Below are positions 11,080 through 22,361 of a stretch of DNA of 64,000 bases, one piece after another; positions within the stretch are counted from its first letter, which is position 1; the number at the start of each line of letters is the position of its first letter. The DNA lies in the NCBI RefSeq assembly GCF_039555335.1, contig NC_092640.1, forward strand, positions 34,527,887 through 34,591,886, read 5' to 3'. This DNA comes from Amphiura filiformis (Eukaryota; Echinodermata; Ophiuroidea; Amphilepidida; Amphiuridae). The notes under the pieces are model-generated. The model ran no database searches. It worked only from the letters and a program-made list of their open reading frames with translations, and was not told the origin of the DNA. The translations under genes were made by a program, and so were the position numbers.

Positions 11080-11661
11080 CTGAAAAGAGGGTAAAATATT
11101 ATTTATTAGTAAAAAGATTTAGAATCAAATTTTTTACCGCCTAATGGTTATGATGAGAGGTGAATTCTTTATAGAATATCATCAAGCGTCGATCCCTTGA
11201 AACCACAGCCCCCCCCTCAGTGCAGCCAGAACTCTCCTGAATGGAAAGGAACAAAGGGATGACCTTGATTCAAAAATTCATTTGCCTATCTCACTATGTT
11301 CCTACAAGATTGAAAACCTGCATTTACGATCAGTTACTGAAGCTAGCAGTACGGAATAACTACAGAATGTCTTCTCACTGCACGCACTGCTGAACACATG
11401 GTACAGGATAAGTAGTGTGTGAAGTGGCGTCTCGTGATTCGTGAACCAGTGAACCCCTTGTGCAGAAGAATTATCCCTGTACAGGTTCAAATTGCACAAC
11501 CCTTCGTAAAGATAAGGGGGCATCCCAAGTGTTGATACCTGCACCACTACATTTCTCTAGGTACCAGTGGTCCCTTGTAATAGTCTTCAAGACTACTAGT
11601 GGCCAAAATAGTTGAATATTTCCTCTACATTGTCTTCCAAAAATGGCAAAGTTCTCTGGCA

Positions 11662-12301
11662 TTAAGGGATCTGGAATGAGCGTTTTGAGCGTTTCGACAG
11701 TATTTTTAGGGGACATGAGAGCACCTCAGACGTATCGAATTGCATTCTGAATACGAAGCATGTCTTTCTGATATCAAATAATTTTCATTTTTGAAAATCA
11801 CGATATAATACAAATTTTATAACAAATTATTAAAATTTGATATTTTTCACCTTTTTGATATATATCAGTCCTCGAAGTAAATTTTATAAATCTAATGATA
11901 TATTCTTAAAGTGTATGTAGCTGGGAGGAAAAGCCGATGATCAATTGAAAATTTTGACCTTTCATATTGAAGATATGGATTTTTTCCCAAAAAGCCCTAA
12001 TCCATATCTTCAATACGAAAGGTCAAAATTTTCAATTGATCGTCGGCTTTTCATCCAACCTACATACACTTTAAGTATAAATCATCAGATTTATAAAGTA
12101 TACTTCAAGTACTGTTAGATATCAAAAATATTAATTTTAATGATTTGCCATAAAATGTGTATTACATTGTGAATTTCAAAAATTCAAAATTATTTGATAT
12201 CATCAGGACATTCTTCGTATTCAGAATGCAATTCGATATGTCTGATGTGCTCTAATGTCCCACAATAAATACTGTCCAAACGTTCATACCCCTTCCCTTA
12301 A
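11662..12301. mobile_element. About 640-bp foldback element, copy 1 of 3
   Basis: Terminal ttaagggatctggaatgagc and its inverted partner flank two arms that pair nearly end to end. Internal words include gaattgcattctgaatacga and ttttcaattgatcgtcggct. TTAA is present at both ends. Full copies also lie at 23897-24560 and 53306-53979. This copy sits in an intron of the subtilase gene. Confidence 0.9.
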
Positions 12302-12347
12302 GCAGGTCTTGAAATAGTGTGTGTGAAAAGTTTTGTAAGAAACCTAC

Positions 12348-12532
12348 CTCAGTCACTCTTCCCGGAGAAAACAAACAAGCGTCAGTGTTGCTTCCACCTG
12401 CCGCAGTTGTTGTTGTTACTCCAGCTTGAATCAAGTTTCTAACTGCTTCATCAAGGGATTCCGAAGCGCCACCACCGAGAGAGATAGAGGCTATGGCTGG
12501 TCTGGTTGCGTTTACTGCAACCCAATCTAATC
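12348..12532 (-). CDS. Subtilisin-like protease, oxyanion-hole exon
   Basis: The exon lies between a ttttacag acceptor and a gtaggt donor and encodes about 62 residues. LDWVAVNATRPAIASISLGG matches the substrate-binding strand and SLGGG motif of proteinase-K-like enzymes. NLIQAGVTTTTAAGGSNTDA aligns with the segment that normally reads AAGN. The asparagine that stabilises the oxyanion is therefore glycine here, with Ser next to it. All other landmarks are conserved and the frame is open, so this is either a functional shift, a pseudoenzyme or a damaged allele. Confidence 0.88.
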
Positions 12533-12697
12533 CTGTAAAAGAAAACACAAAGTAATGCGAAGATTCATTTTGTGTTCTTTGAAGTTGTAAAATAAAACGG
12601 CAGTTGTTCTTAAGTCTTGCCGATATTTCATTAAAAAATTAAAGGAGGCTTTAATGGAGTTTGCCTCCCACGTGACAAAGGTTTTTATTCTAAAGCA

Positions 12698-13057
12698 GTT
12701 ATGAATTCGGCAGACGGTCGAATCCAGAATCGGCTTTTGGTAAATTCATTTTACGCATGCATTATTTTTGAATTAGAGAACAATTTTTAGGGATCTATGC
12801 TTTATCTATAGAGGGCAGCATATCGATTTTTTAACGGTTATCGTCGTTGACCGCACTGCGATACACCGTTAGCTAACCCTGTATGTCTCCCTCTTTTGAT
12901 TACTTATTATGCTGTTATCATCTGATCTCCGTTACAAAATTGATATGCTGCCCTCTATTATGTACATCATCGATTCCTTGTTCTCTAATTCAAATGTTAT
13001 GCATGCGTAAAATGAATTTACCAAAAGCCGGATTCGGCCGCCTGCCGAATTCATAAC
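12698..13057. mobile_element. About 360-bp foldback MITE in subtilase intron
   Basis: The ends gttatgaattcggcag and complement lead into arms that pair for well over 80 bases (aaattcattttacgcatgca and ttgaattagagaac on both sides, then agagggcagcatatc). It is non-coding. Confidence 0.88.
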
Positions 13058-14049
13058 GATATTATTGCAATGAGTTACAAAGTTAACACCTATTACCAAG
13101 TTCACTTTAATGTTAACAAAACTTGTTTATTTCTAAGTAAAGTATGTATGGGCAATGCGCGTACGTAATAAGTCATACAATGATTACAGATCTTATTACA
13201 AAAGATTAAATAGCAGCTTCTTGTTCTTGATACAAAGGTCTGTTGCATGCACTCAAAGTTCCGGACGACTCTCTAAAGTATATGCTGTTTCAAACTTGCC
13301 CAGCAAAGTCCACTGTTGACTTGAACGTGAACACACAAATTATGTCCTTTTCGTACAAAATCTTTGCACAGATGACACCTACGTTGACATATACGTGTTG
13401 TTTCATAAACAAGACTACCCCTTTTGGCGTAAAGAAATCACTTCGCAGGTACCCTTCTTTAAAGCCACATAGCTGTAATCACATTAAATCCCATACAACA
13501 CTTTCATACAATGACACGGAAATACCTTGCTTATTGCCTCAGGAGCACCAGTAAATTGGAAAATCCCAATTCTAATAACAGCTCCTTCCTTTACATTGAC
13601 ATTGACACCACGTATCAACATGGTTTTTCTATATGATGCAATGAAATCATCCCATTTGTGTTATTTTGGATATTTCCAGATTTTAGACACAGAACATTTA
13701 CCTAAATTCGCTACCAAATAAGCAAAAAAGTATACTACGTATATATCTATATGCGAGTAATAAAGCATTGCAAATAACTCGTTCTGTAAGTATTTATATG
13801 TTAACCATGGTTTCTGAATTCAACAACCTCATTTGCACGAAAAACATTTAATATGTAAAATATAAAATATACCATTTGCCCGTATTATTACCACTTCAAT
13901 GCATGTTTCCAAAAATAACCGAACCTGGTTTTTAGTGACATTTAGATTATTCTGGTTTTGCAAATTGTGCTGGTTGTTGCTTGAAGGCTACAACCAAGGT
14001 CGCTTAGTTGACTGGTTTGACAAAGGGCAGACAATTTTGCCCGACACTC
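13058..14049. other. Subtilase intron sequence, no further element recognised
   Basis: This intron segment separates the exons at 12348-12532 and 14209-14350. Plus-strand open frames at 13243-13554 and 13527-13721 show no domain and run against the gene. No RNA gene is seen. Confidence 0.4.
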
Positions 14050-14205
14050 TAATTGAAGACCGAATTATATAAAAGACTAAGTTTGCGAATGACGTCCTGT
14101 TAACCAGACCTAAAATGCCGTACTGCGCAGGTCTGCAACCAATCACGTCGCGCATTTGCCCTGACGTCAGGCGCAAACTAGTCTTTTTAATTCGGTCTTC
14201 AATTA
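14050..14205. mobile_element. Short MITE touching a splice donor
   Basis: The terminal taattgaagaccgaatta is inverted at the two ends, with agactaagtttgcg-type words extending the match to about 40 bases. Read on the gene's strand, its end starts at intron position +4 after the exon that ends at 14209. The element therefore supplies most of the donor consensus downstream of GTA. Confidence 0.8.
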
Positions 14206-14208
14206 TAC

Positions 14209-14350
14209 CTCTGATAACATTTGACGAGGATCCCATCCCAAAGCAATCCAAAACTCTAACACCATAAAGTTTGGCTTCAGTGGCGACTCCAAAGGATGTT
14301 CCTGCAGCTGTGCCTGAACAATGAGACCCGTGTCCATTGCAATCTGTACC
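14209..14350 (-). CDS. Subtilisin-like protease, exon with catalytic histidine
   Basis: After a ctttcag acceptor it reads [20 protein letters not shown], carrying the catalytic histidine motif [25 protein letters not shown] and SSSNVIRG follow. The donor is AG|GTATAA, of medium strength and partly formed by a MITE. It encodes 47 residues plus one base and joins the next exon through a split glycine codon. Confidence 0.92.
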
Positions 14351-15191
14351 CTGAAAGAATACGAAAAAAAGGCATTTTAAACATTGAATGCTGTACTCAA
14401 GAATACCGAATAACCAGCATTCCACGTTTATTATCGTGCAGTATTTTTTACCATGATTACCAGGCTCTTAAAGATTTTCTGTGCGGGTCATGCAGTTTAA
14501 ACCCAAAGAAATTGCTGATTATACGCCAGGGATCGTACACTGCTATCGAGTGCTTCGACTACGAGATTTATCTGAGCGTGTCGTGATTTATGGTGATCAG
14601 TGATAGCGAACAGGACCATCGTGTATTGTGTATAAATTCGCCAAATTTGCACATTTCTTTTTCTGTAACGACTATTAGATTACTTTGTTTAAGAAATATT
14701 AATCTTGATATCTTATAATATTAAATGCATGTTACTATTGTTTGTAATTTAAAATTAAATAGAATTATGTATCTCAAGAGATATAAAAACAACCTTGAAT
14801 GTGACTGACTAATTTTACTCCACCATTGTCCACACTGATGTTACTCGACCCTCCTCATCTGGTTACAATTATAGCGTTGAGGTGTACTAAAGCAGAAGCA
14901 GACGCAAATAGTTTCTATGAATCGACTGGATTTAAGCTTCCGTTATCTTCGTTTTAAATATACTGATAGCATTATAGCTTGATATAATTGGAATGTTAGA
15001 CACAAACTAAAAGAGCCTTCCCGTAAAAATCCCACCAGCAAATATAAGGGCACGCACCCGAAATTCTTATTGGGATTTTCAGAGGATGGGGCCCTCTATT
15101 TGTACATGAAATTTACCCCCAAGACAAAGGAGCCCATATGCGCCATTATGCGAATCTTTACGGTATAATTCTAGGTATTCTTAATACATAC

Positions 15192-15298
15192 GTCTCCTTC
15201 TCCGTAGTTATATGCTGTAGATGCTCTTCCAGCCACATCTTCATGTGTTGGGTTAATACCAGTGTCTACGATGTAAATATTGCTGCCGGAACCAGTGC
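15192..15298 (-). CDS. Subtilisin-like serine protease, exon with catalytic aspartate
   Basis: This is the first recognisable exon of a peptidase family S8 (proteinase-K/PCSK9-like) gene that runs leftward through exons at 14209-14350, 12348-12532, 10908-11079 and 9872-10029. It encodes TGSGSNIYIVDTGINPTHED, which carries the catalytic aspartate (VDTG), then VAGRASTAYNYGEGD before a GTATGT donor. Phases agree at all four junctions, giving about 250 residues, the size of a mature catalytic domain. Asp, His and Ser are all present, but the oxyanion Asn is Gly. Family members are secreted with a signal peptide and an I9 propeptide; those exons should lie at higher coordinates but were not found before 16160 or beyond. 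The retrotransposon at 16165-21392 may sit in an upstream intron. Confidence 0.9.
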
Positions 15299-16160
15299 CT
15301 ATAAATCAGATTATGATATAATGATGTATATTAATCATTTTAATATCAAAACATAGTTGTCATTCCGTGGAAACATTTTGCTTCACTGTGCTACAAAGTA
15401 GTTCACTTTGGTTATGATCCCATTATCATCTCCTTTTGGTTTTGCATCCTAATTTTAACCTTTGGAGTACAGTGCTGCAATCTCATATTCCCTTCCCCTC
15501 ACTTCTTTTTTTTTTATGCTGTTTGCATATTGCTAAGTATATTGTGTATTTTCATTTAACATGCATACTTACCTTACAAAATGTTGTTTTAATCTGAATT
15601 ATATTTTGTTTTGCAATATGATATGTAATTACCATCAATACACATACCAAAGTCGTTATTTGTCAATATAACTTAATCCAATGCTACTGGTGTCTTGTGT
15701 AATAAGCTCATAATTAGTTCATTCTATAATTGGATATCTTGTTTTGCTTTTGTCATCTGAGCTGAAGATAATCTAATATGGCACGTGTTATATAGGCCTT
15801 TATGTTATTATTATCTGAAGTCTGAAAAACATCATTTTAACTTTATAACTCAGTGACCTGGATTGGATTTTGAATGGCCTCTTTACAACTGAAATCAATT
15901 GCTCTCTGTTTATCATTTTTTTTTTTTTAATTTTGTTGTTACTTATTTAATTTCCTGATACTTACTATACCCATATTGAGTTACCATACTGTTTTAATTC
16001 ATTCTTGGTTAATTATTATTGTTTAAATTATAATTTGCTTGTCGGAGACAAAAAAGATGTCTCCACAAAATTTACTTTTTGTTGTACTTTAATATTGATT
16101 GGTGTTTTTATTTTTTTTGTAACATTTTTGGTGAAACAATAGTATCTGTATATTTTTTTT
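15299..16160. other. AT-rich flank with no recognised gene
   Basis: It is expected to hold intron or upstream sequence of the subtilase gene. Long T runs occur near 15507, 15918 and 16155. No propeptide exon could be recognised. Confidence 0.4.
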
Positions 16161-16164
16161 TTTT

Positions 16165-16950
16165 TTGACAAGTGCACACAATTCTTGTATTATTTGTTCC
16201 AACTGTGTTAATATAAATGATGTGAGTTTTTCTTGTATAATATGTAACTGCTTTGCGCATGATGTATGTATAAGAAGTGGTAGCCAAGGCTTTGCTTCAA
16301 ATAATTGGAATTGTAGGAATGTATCATTCGAGCAAGCTTCCCATTCAATCATTTCAATAATGATGATGACTTCAATAATGCTATTCAAGGCTTTGATTCA
16401 ATTGGTGAACATGATCAAGTGGATATTGATATCACTAATAGTTTTGATCACCTCTGCTTTAATCCACTTCGTCAAGATGATGATTTTAATGCGGCTAGTT
16501 GTGATATAGATTATGTTTGTAAGTACTTTACATCTGACAGCTTTAACACAAATGAAAATAACAACTTGGTTAATAATGGTTTATCAATGTTCCAGTTGAA
16601 CATCAATAGCATGAACAAAAATGTTGATGAATTGAAATCACTATTGCAAGTATGTAAACATCGTTTCTCAATAATTGCTGTGACTGAAACATACTTTAAA
16701 TGTACCCCACCTGAATACTATAAGCTTCCTGGTTATCAATTTGTTTATAAAAACAGAGAAGGTATGCGCAAAGGAGGTGTAGGTATGTATGTGAGTAATG
16801 ATATCAAATATAAGATCAGATCTGATTTAAATGAAATTCATTCATCATCATTTGAATCATTCTTTGTTGAAATTGACAATGAAAAGAGTAAGAACATCAT
16901 TGTGGGAGTAATCTATAGACCACCAACATCAGGAAATAGTATTGAGCTTT
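16165..16950 (+). pseudogene. Non-LTR ORF, PHD-like finger and first part of endonuclease
   Basis: The first frame (16165 onward) gives CIICSNC, CIICNCFAHDVC and WNC, a cysteine/histidine spacing like a PHD finger, as found ahead of the endonuclease in several CR1/L2-type elements. A frame change near 16420 leads into MFQLNINSMN (endonuclease Asn), IIAVTETYF (catalytic Glu), KGGVGMYV and VGVIYRPP. The frame then runs into the inserted element at 16954, so a full protein cannot be made from this copy. Confidence 0.85.
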
Positions 16951-16953
16951 TTG

Positions 16954-18521
16954 GGGCGCCCGCTACGGCGGCGGCCCCATTATTAGGCTTGACTTTGCAA
17001 AAAGCTTCTAATTTCGGTCTTGCTAGATTTACTTCGCAATTGTTTTGCTAAAATTATGCCCAGCTCAGAAATAAAACCACAATTTGCTTGGATTTTATTT
17101 TATTATTGTTTTCTGATATGCATGGGATAAAATCTTGTGCGTATATTCTTTGTTTAAAATACACAATTAATGGACTTATAAAAACACCAAATAACCCGTG
17201 ACCTTTGTACGGGCTTAAACCAGTTTACCGCCTCTTAGAACCCGATAGACGGTGACCAACACTATATGGACCACAATAGCCTAATCTCAATGGCATAGTC
17301 CAATAACCTCATATAAACAATCATAGTGCAAAAGTTGACCTAACTTGCAGAGTATGAGTTTTAGTACCCAAAGTTTCAAAGTCATTCAATGAATGTACAC
17401 ATGTAAGTTGAATAGTTGTCCTTGTTTAATAAGCAGGCAGCAGGGTACAGTGTATGAGTAGGCATCTTATCAAGATCAAGATAGTGATAGTGACATAACA
17501 ATTAACATGCTTATCTTTCCAAGGTCTTATCTATCTGCATGGTGTAATTGAAATTACTATACAACATGTACAAGCCGTATCAAAAAGTTTGGTACCCAGC
17601 AGTTTTGATAGTTATTGAAAAGCCTGGTTCTTCCAAATGCAATATCGGGTCCCCCTTAAAATGATAAGGCCATAAATCTTTTGTGACTGTTTATGACATT
17701 AATCAACAAATTATGCGGATCCTAGATGTGTCGAGGATGTTACGTTTATGAACAAAACGTTACGTTTGTATTTTCAATTTGTTGCTACGTGTATGGTAAC
17801 AAATGAAAGTTCTGTAAATGTTTTAAATTCTTCAATGCTAAGTATTCTTTTGGATATCATCAAATTGTAAATCTCTAGTCAGATTTTCAGTGTGTTAACA
17901 ACTATGTATTTAAAGACGTTACGTTCATGTACAAAACATTAACGTTCTTATCTTGTAAACATTGTATACCCATAGCTACTTTTATGAAGAATGAATGTTC
18001 TGTAATTGTTTTTTATCCTTCATCTCTATTAGATTTTCAGTGTATTAGCAAGTAGATGATGTATATGTATCACAGACGTTATACATTCATAAAAACTCTT
18101 CTTTTGGTCAACATAGGCGTAGATCCAGGGTGGGGGATAACCCCCCCCCCCCAATATTTTGCCAGGGGGAGCTTACTTACTTGTGTCTTCTATACTATCC
18201 ATCATATACCCCCATGCATAACGAAATTCAACAATATTCAATATCCAAAGCAATATCATCACTACAATATGCCCCAAAAACAGAACTCCCCACCCCACAT
18301 AATCGCAAATTGACACGACAGCTTCATTCCAATTCAATTTATTTCATCCAAAACGGCCCTGTGATACACCTTCCCCAATCAAACACATTTGCATTTGATC
18401 ATCTTCTACTCTTCCCTAGAAAAAATCATTATAATATCAAATCTAAACACCATGCCATGGAATTCACCATATCACGTTCAAGCTCACATTGGGCGCCCCA
18501 TTCCTTTTTTAAAGGAATTTT
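16954..18521. mobile_element. Insertion with inverted ends inside the endonuclease
   Basis: It begins ggggcgcccgc and has gggcgcccca at 18491-18500, a short inverted pair. Flanking TTTTT on both sides may be the target duplication. Its first 300 bases match 39989-40302, and 17260-17395 matches 41486-41630 inverted. 18155-18425 matches 50444-50670. It is a composite or long non-autonomous element with no transposase recognised. Confidence 0.65.
17735..18110. repeat. Tandem repeat, about 190-bp units
   Basis: Words gatgttacgtttatgaacaa and gacgttacgttcatgtacaa start two units, each ending with agattttcagtgt and ttag/taac-like words. A third partial unit starts near 18073 (gacgttatacattcat). 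The array lies within the insertion described for 16954-18521. Confidence 0.6.
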
Positions 18522-21049
18522 TATTAACTCTGAGTTTGATTATGTTCTAAACAAACTCAGCTCAGCTGAGAACAAAATCAGCTATTTCTTGGGTGATTAT
18601 AATATTGATTTGCTTAAAGAAAAGAGCAATAAACATATTAGTGATTACTTGAGTACAATCTATTCTTATGGTTTTTACCCAACAATTGATAAACCGACTC
18701 GTATTACCAGAACATCTGCAACTATTATTGACAATATTATTACGAATAATTGTTGTGCCAATCACCAATCTGGAATCTTTGTAGTAGATATCAGTGATCA
18801 TTTTCCCATTTTTACTAACACTAATATAAAAATAGATGGAAATAATGCTACACCTAGTAAAACTCAAACTGAATATAAAAGACAAGTTACGGATGATAAT
18901 ATAAATTTGTTATTAAAAAGACTTTCATTAGTTAATTGGAATGACGTTCTAACTGAAGAGGTGGATACAATGTATACTAATTTCATATCTAAATTCAATG
19001 ACTTGTATGATGAATGCGTACCTAATAAAAAAATCGTAATAAAAAAATCGTAAAAATAATCAAGAACCACATTCTCCATGGATAACAAAAGGACTCTTAA
19101 AATCAATTAACCATAAAAATAAATTGTATAAATCTTTTTTGAAACATCGTACAACTGCCAAGCAAGATCGGTATAAAATATACAGAAATAAATTAAACTC
19201 ACTCCTCAGGAAAGCCAAAAAAAGTTACTTTACAAATAAACCAAATAAATACAGAAACAATATGAGGAACACCTGGAAAATACTTAAAAATATACTGAAT
19301 AAAAACAAAAGTTCAAACTTCACCACCAAATTTCGTGATAATGATAAAGTATACACAGATCCAAATGACATTGCAAATGGCTTCAATAATTACTTTGTTA
19401 ACATAGGTCCAAATTTGGCTTCATCAATTGAATGTATTCCAAGTATTGATTATTCGCATTATCTGTCAAAGAGTAAGATCAGTCATAACAACAGCATGTT
19501 TTTTACACCTATCACTGAGCAAGAAATCCTAAAAATAATCAATGGATTGGACTCCAACAAAAGTCCAGGGTATGATGGACTTGGTTCATTTATAATAAAA
19601 AAAGTTGCTCCAATGATAGTAAAACCACTTCAGATAATTATTAACGAGTCTATTTGTACTGGTAAAATACCTGACAGTTTTAAAGTAGCGAAGGTAATTC
19701 CACTGTATAAGAAGGATGATAATGATTTGTTTTCAAATTATCGCCCAGTATCTGTTTTACCAATTTTCTCAAAGAGTCTGGAACGGCTTGTATTTAACAG
19801 ATGCATGTCATATTTAGATCACCATCGCATTTTATATAAACGTCAGTATGGTTTTAGAAAAAACCACAGCACATATATGGCAGTGATTGACTTGGTTAAC
19901 AAAATTACTGAAGCTGTTGACAATGACAATTTTACAGCAGGTGTGTTTTTTAGATTTATCAAAAGCATTTGATACTATAGACCATACAATATTGCTTGAT
20001 AAACTCTATCACTATGGTTTTAGAGGTATTACACACAGATGGTTTGAAGATTATTTGAGTAATAGAAAACAATATGTTTATTATAATGGTGTTCCATCTC
20101 AACAGCAAAATCTTACTTGCGGTGTGCCTCAAGGTTCAATACTGGGTCCACTGCTTTTCATTATATATGTTAACGATATTCACTTAATTACTGAGTCACT
20201 TGATGTGATTTCATTTGCTGATGACACCAATTTATTTTACTCTCACAATCAGTTTAATGTTATTGAGGAGGTCTTCAACAAAGAGCTTATTAATGTGAAT
20301 AGATGGTTCCAGGTAAATAAATTATCTGTCAATGCTAAAAAACGAATTATATGTTACTCGGTACCAAGAAGAACACAAAACCTGAGTACAATCTTGACTC
20401 TGACAGGCACTCAAGAACACCGCTTGAAAAAGTGCCAAACACTAAGTTTCTAGGTCTACAAATTGACCAGAATATCACTTGGAAAGAACATATTGATAAT
20501 ATTGTAAAAACATGTTCAAGAAATGTCGGTATCATTAATAAATTAAAAAACTTCCTCCCACATGAGGCGTTATATACATTGTATTGCTCTTTGATATTAC
20601 CGTATATCAATTATGGTATCTTAGCTTGGGGATGTGCATGTTCATCATACATAAATGATCTTTTTAAAATTCAAAAGAGGGCACTTCGTATTATAAGTGC
20701 AAGTGATTATAGAAGTAGCACAAATCCCTTACTGATTAGGTATAATACTTTAAGTGTCAGGGATATGTATACATTTGAACTTGGTTTATTTATGTACAAA
20801 CATGATAATGGACTTTTACCGAGTGTTTTTGATGATTTATTTGTAAAACAGTCTAAGATCCATGACTTGAATACCAGATATAAAGATCGTCTGAGGCTTC
20901 CATTTATCAAAAGAGCTTTCTGTGGAAAATCTATTAAATATGCAGCTACTAAGTTATGGAATAATGTTGATAACAGTATTAAAAGTTCATCATCGATTAA
21001 TCAATTCCGCCATGTATTTAAAAAACATCTCATGCAAAGTTACTGTTAA
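18522..21049 (+). pseudogene. Non-LTR ORF, rest of endonuclease and reverse transcriptase
   Basis: The endonuclease resumes at INSEFDYVLNKL and supplies FLGDYNID and VDISDHFPIF, so the Asp, Asn and Ser-Asp-His residues are all present. Reverse transcriptase follows with SPGYDGLG, NYRPVSVLPIFSK, FLDLSKAFDTIDH, GVPQGSILGPLLF and the catalytic SFADDTNLF. The C-terminal domain ends at TAA near 21049. Stops and frame changes occur near 19055, 19950 and 20360. Catalytic residues are otherwise intact, so the element decayed by indels and by one large insertion. Confidence 0.9.
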
Positions 21050-21362
21050 TTCCTATTGTATCTGATTTATGTGACCACATTGGATATTTATATTTTATAT
21101 TACTTATTGTTGTGCATTTTCTTATTTACTATTGTTTACTGTTATTTTTCATGTATTTAGGTTAATTCATATCAAGATATGACAGCTTACTGTTGCTTCT
21201 TCATTGAAATGACAATCTGCTGCCATGTCTAATGATGAATTAACCAATCAAGGGATCACAGACTTTCAGGCCTCTTCTTGGCCTTTCCTGTAATTCCTTC
21301 ACTCTCACTTGTATTATGATTTTGTATGTATCCTATGTATATTTACTATTTGATGAGTGAAA

Positions 21363-21392
21363 AAATAAATGAATGAATGAATGAATGAATGT
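21363..21392 (+). repeat. (ATGA)n 3' tail of the retrotransposon
   Basis: A run of about six atga/tgaa units directly follows an AATAAA-like word and ends the element. L2-type elements are known for such short microsatellite tails. Confidence 0.8.
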
Positions 21393-21421
21393 GGTAGTGT
21401 TCCTTTACGCGTTAATCCACT

Positions 21422-21540
21422 GGCGACGTACAATATGGCGTATATCACATCCGGCTCTCTGGTACATACAACGCTGTTTTTGCCACGTAAAATATGTCGT
21501 AAATCGCATCCGGCTCTCTGGTACATACATACATTGCCAC
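21422..21540. repeat. Two-unit tandem repeat, about 58 bp
   Basis: Both units contain the word catccggctctctggtacat preceded by cacgta/gacgta and an atatg-cgta word. Two units only, about 85 percent alike by eye. Confidence 0.7.
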
Positions 21541-21582
21541 GTAGGGTCGGTCAAATCGGGATAAGGCACTTCACGGATTGGG

Positions 21583-22290
21583 TTATTCCATTAATTTGAA
21601 ATCTACACTCCCGCTGTAGAAGATTAAGCTTAAGTCTTCCACAAAGGGAGTATGGGTTTCAAATAGAATAGGCAAATGGTAACTTAGATTTAAAATACTC
21701 ACTAGAGCGTGGAAAATTTAGGTAAAGCCATATATAATAATAAATAAAATAAATTTTGGATGTATAAAGCGCCTTTCTCCACATCTTAGAGGACTCAAAG
21801 CGCTGTAATTTTGCTGCAATGGTGAATCATCACAATCATATCGCATCAACTAGGTTGCTGCCGAACGGCGCACACCTATCCGCATTTAGATTGTAACATC
21901 CACCAATTATCTGTGCAGCTCCCCAAATTCCATTGGGTGAAGGAAGTTTTTGATAACCAAACAACTAATCACCGATTTTTGCGATACAGGAGGAAACCGG
22001 AGATCCCGGAGAAAACCTGCGAGAGCGAACATATAATCAGGATAAACCAAGTGCACATGAGTCTTTGGGCCGCGTCGGGGCTTGAACCCGGGACCTCAGT
22101 GGTGCAAAGCGACGGAATTACCGCTGCGCTAACTCGCCCTCCCTACATATACAGGGAGAGTGTTGGTTTTAAAATAAATAATTATCCCTAAGCCAATTTC
22201 CTAAACATACTCCCTCTGTAGAAGGCTTTTCTTGTATCTTCTACATGGGTATGGTAGATTTCAAATGGAATAGCCCATTGCAGTGATGGT
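21583..22290. repeat. Hairpin repeat family interrupted by a SINE
   Basis: At 21583-21680 attccat, tttgaaatctacactccc and tgtagaag pair with ttccacaaagggagt and tttcaaatagaat downstream. The same words in inverted order return at 22200-22290 (tactccctctgtagaag and gatttcaaatggaatag). The SINE at 21735-22145 lies between them. Confidence 0.55.
21735..22145 (-). mobile_element. tRNA-derived SINE with target-site duplication
   Basis: On the minus strand it opens with gagggcgagttagcgcagcg (A-box-like), followed by cccgggttcaagccccg (B-box arm). Then comes a body with caggttttctccgggatctc and a tail with aaagcgctt-like words. The direct repeat catata flanks it at 21729-21734 and 22146-22151. It is about 410 bp and differs from the SINE at 4811-5110, though both end in an agcgc-type tail. 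Confidence 0.85.
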
Positions 22291-22361
22291 TTATAGTAAT
22301 TTAGTATTCGTCACTATGCGAAAATCACGATAAATTAGAAATAAAGAACTTTCAGATACGT

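Larger units (their letters stand above)
16165..21392 (+). mobile_element. Non-LTR retrotransposon (L2/CR1/Jockey-like), disrupted
   Basis: In order it carries a PHD-like finger, an APE-type endonuclease, a reverse transcriptase and a 3' tail of (ATGA)n at 21363-21392. The endonuclease is split by a terminal-inverted-repeat insertion (16954-18521), and the reading frame shifts at least three times. The clade is judged from the ORF layout and the microsatellite tail, not from a tree. The true 5' end is uncertain. Confidence 0.88.

Noticed and set aside
13243..13554. 103-codon plus-strand open frame
   Set aside because: It lies in an intron of the opposite-strand subtilase gene and shows no domain or splice context.
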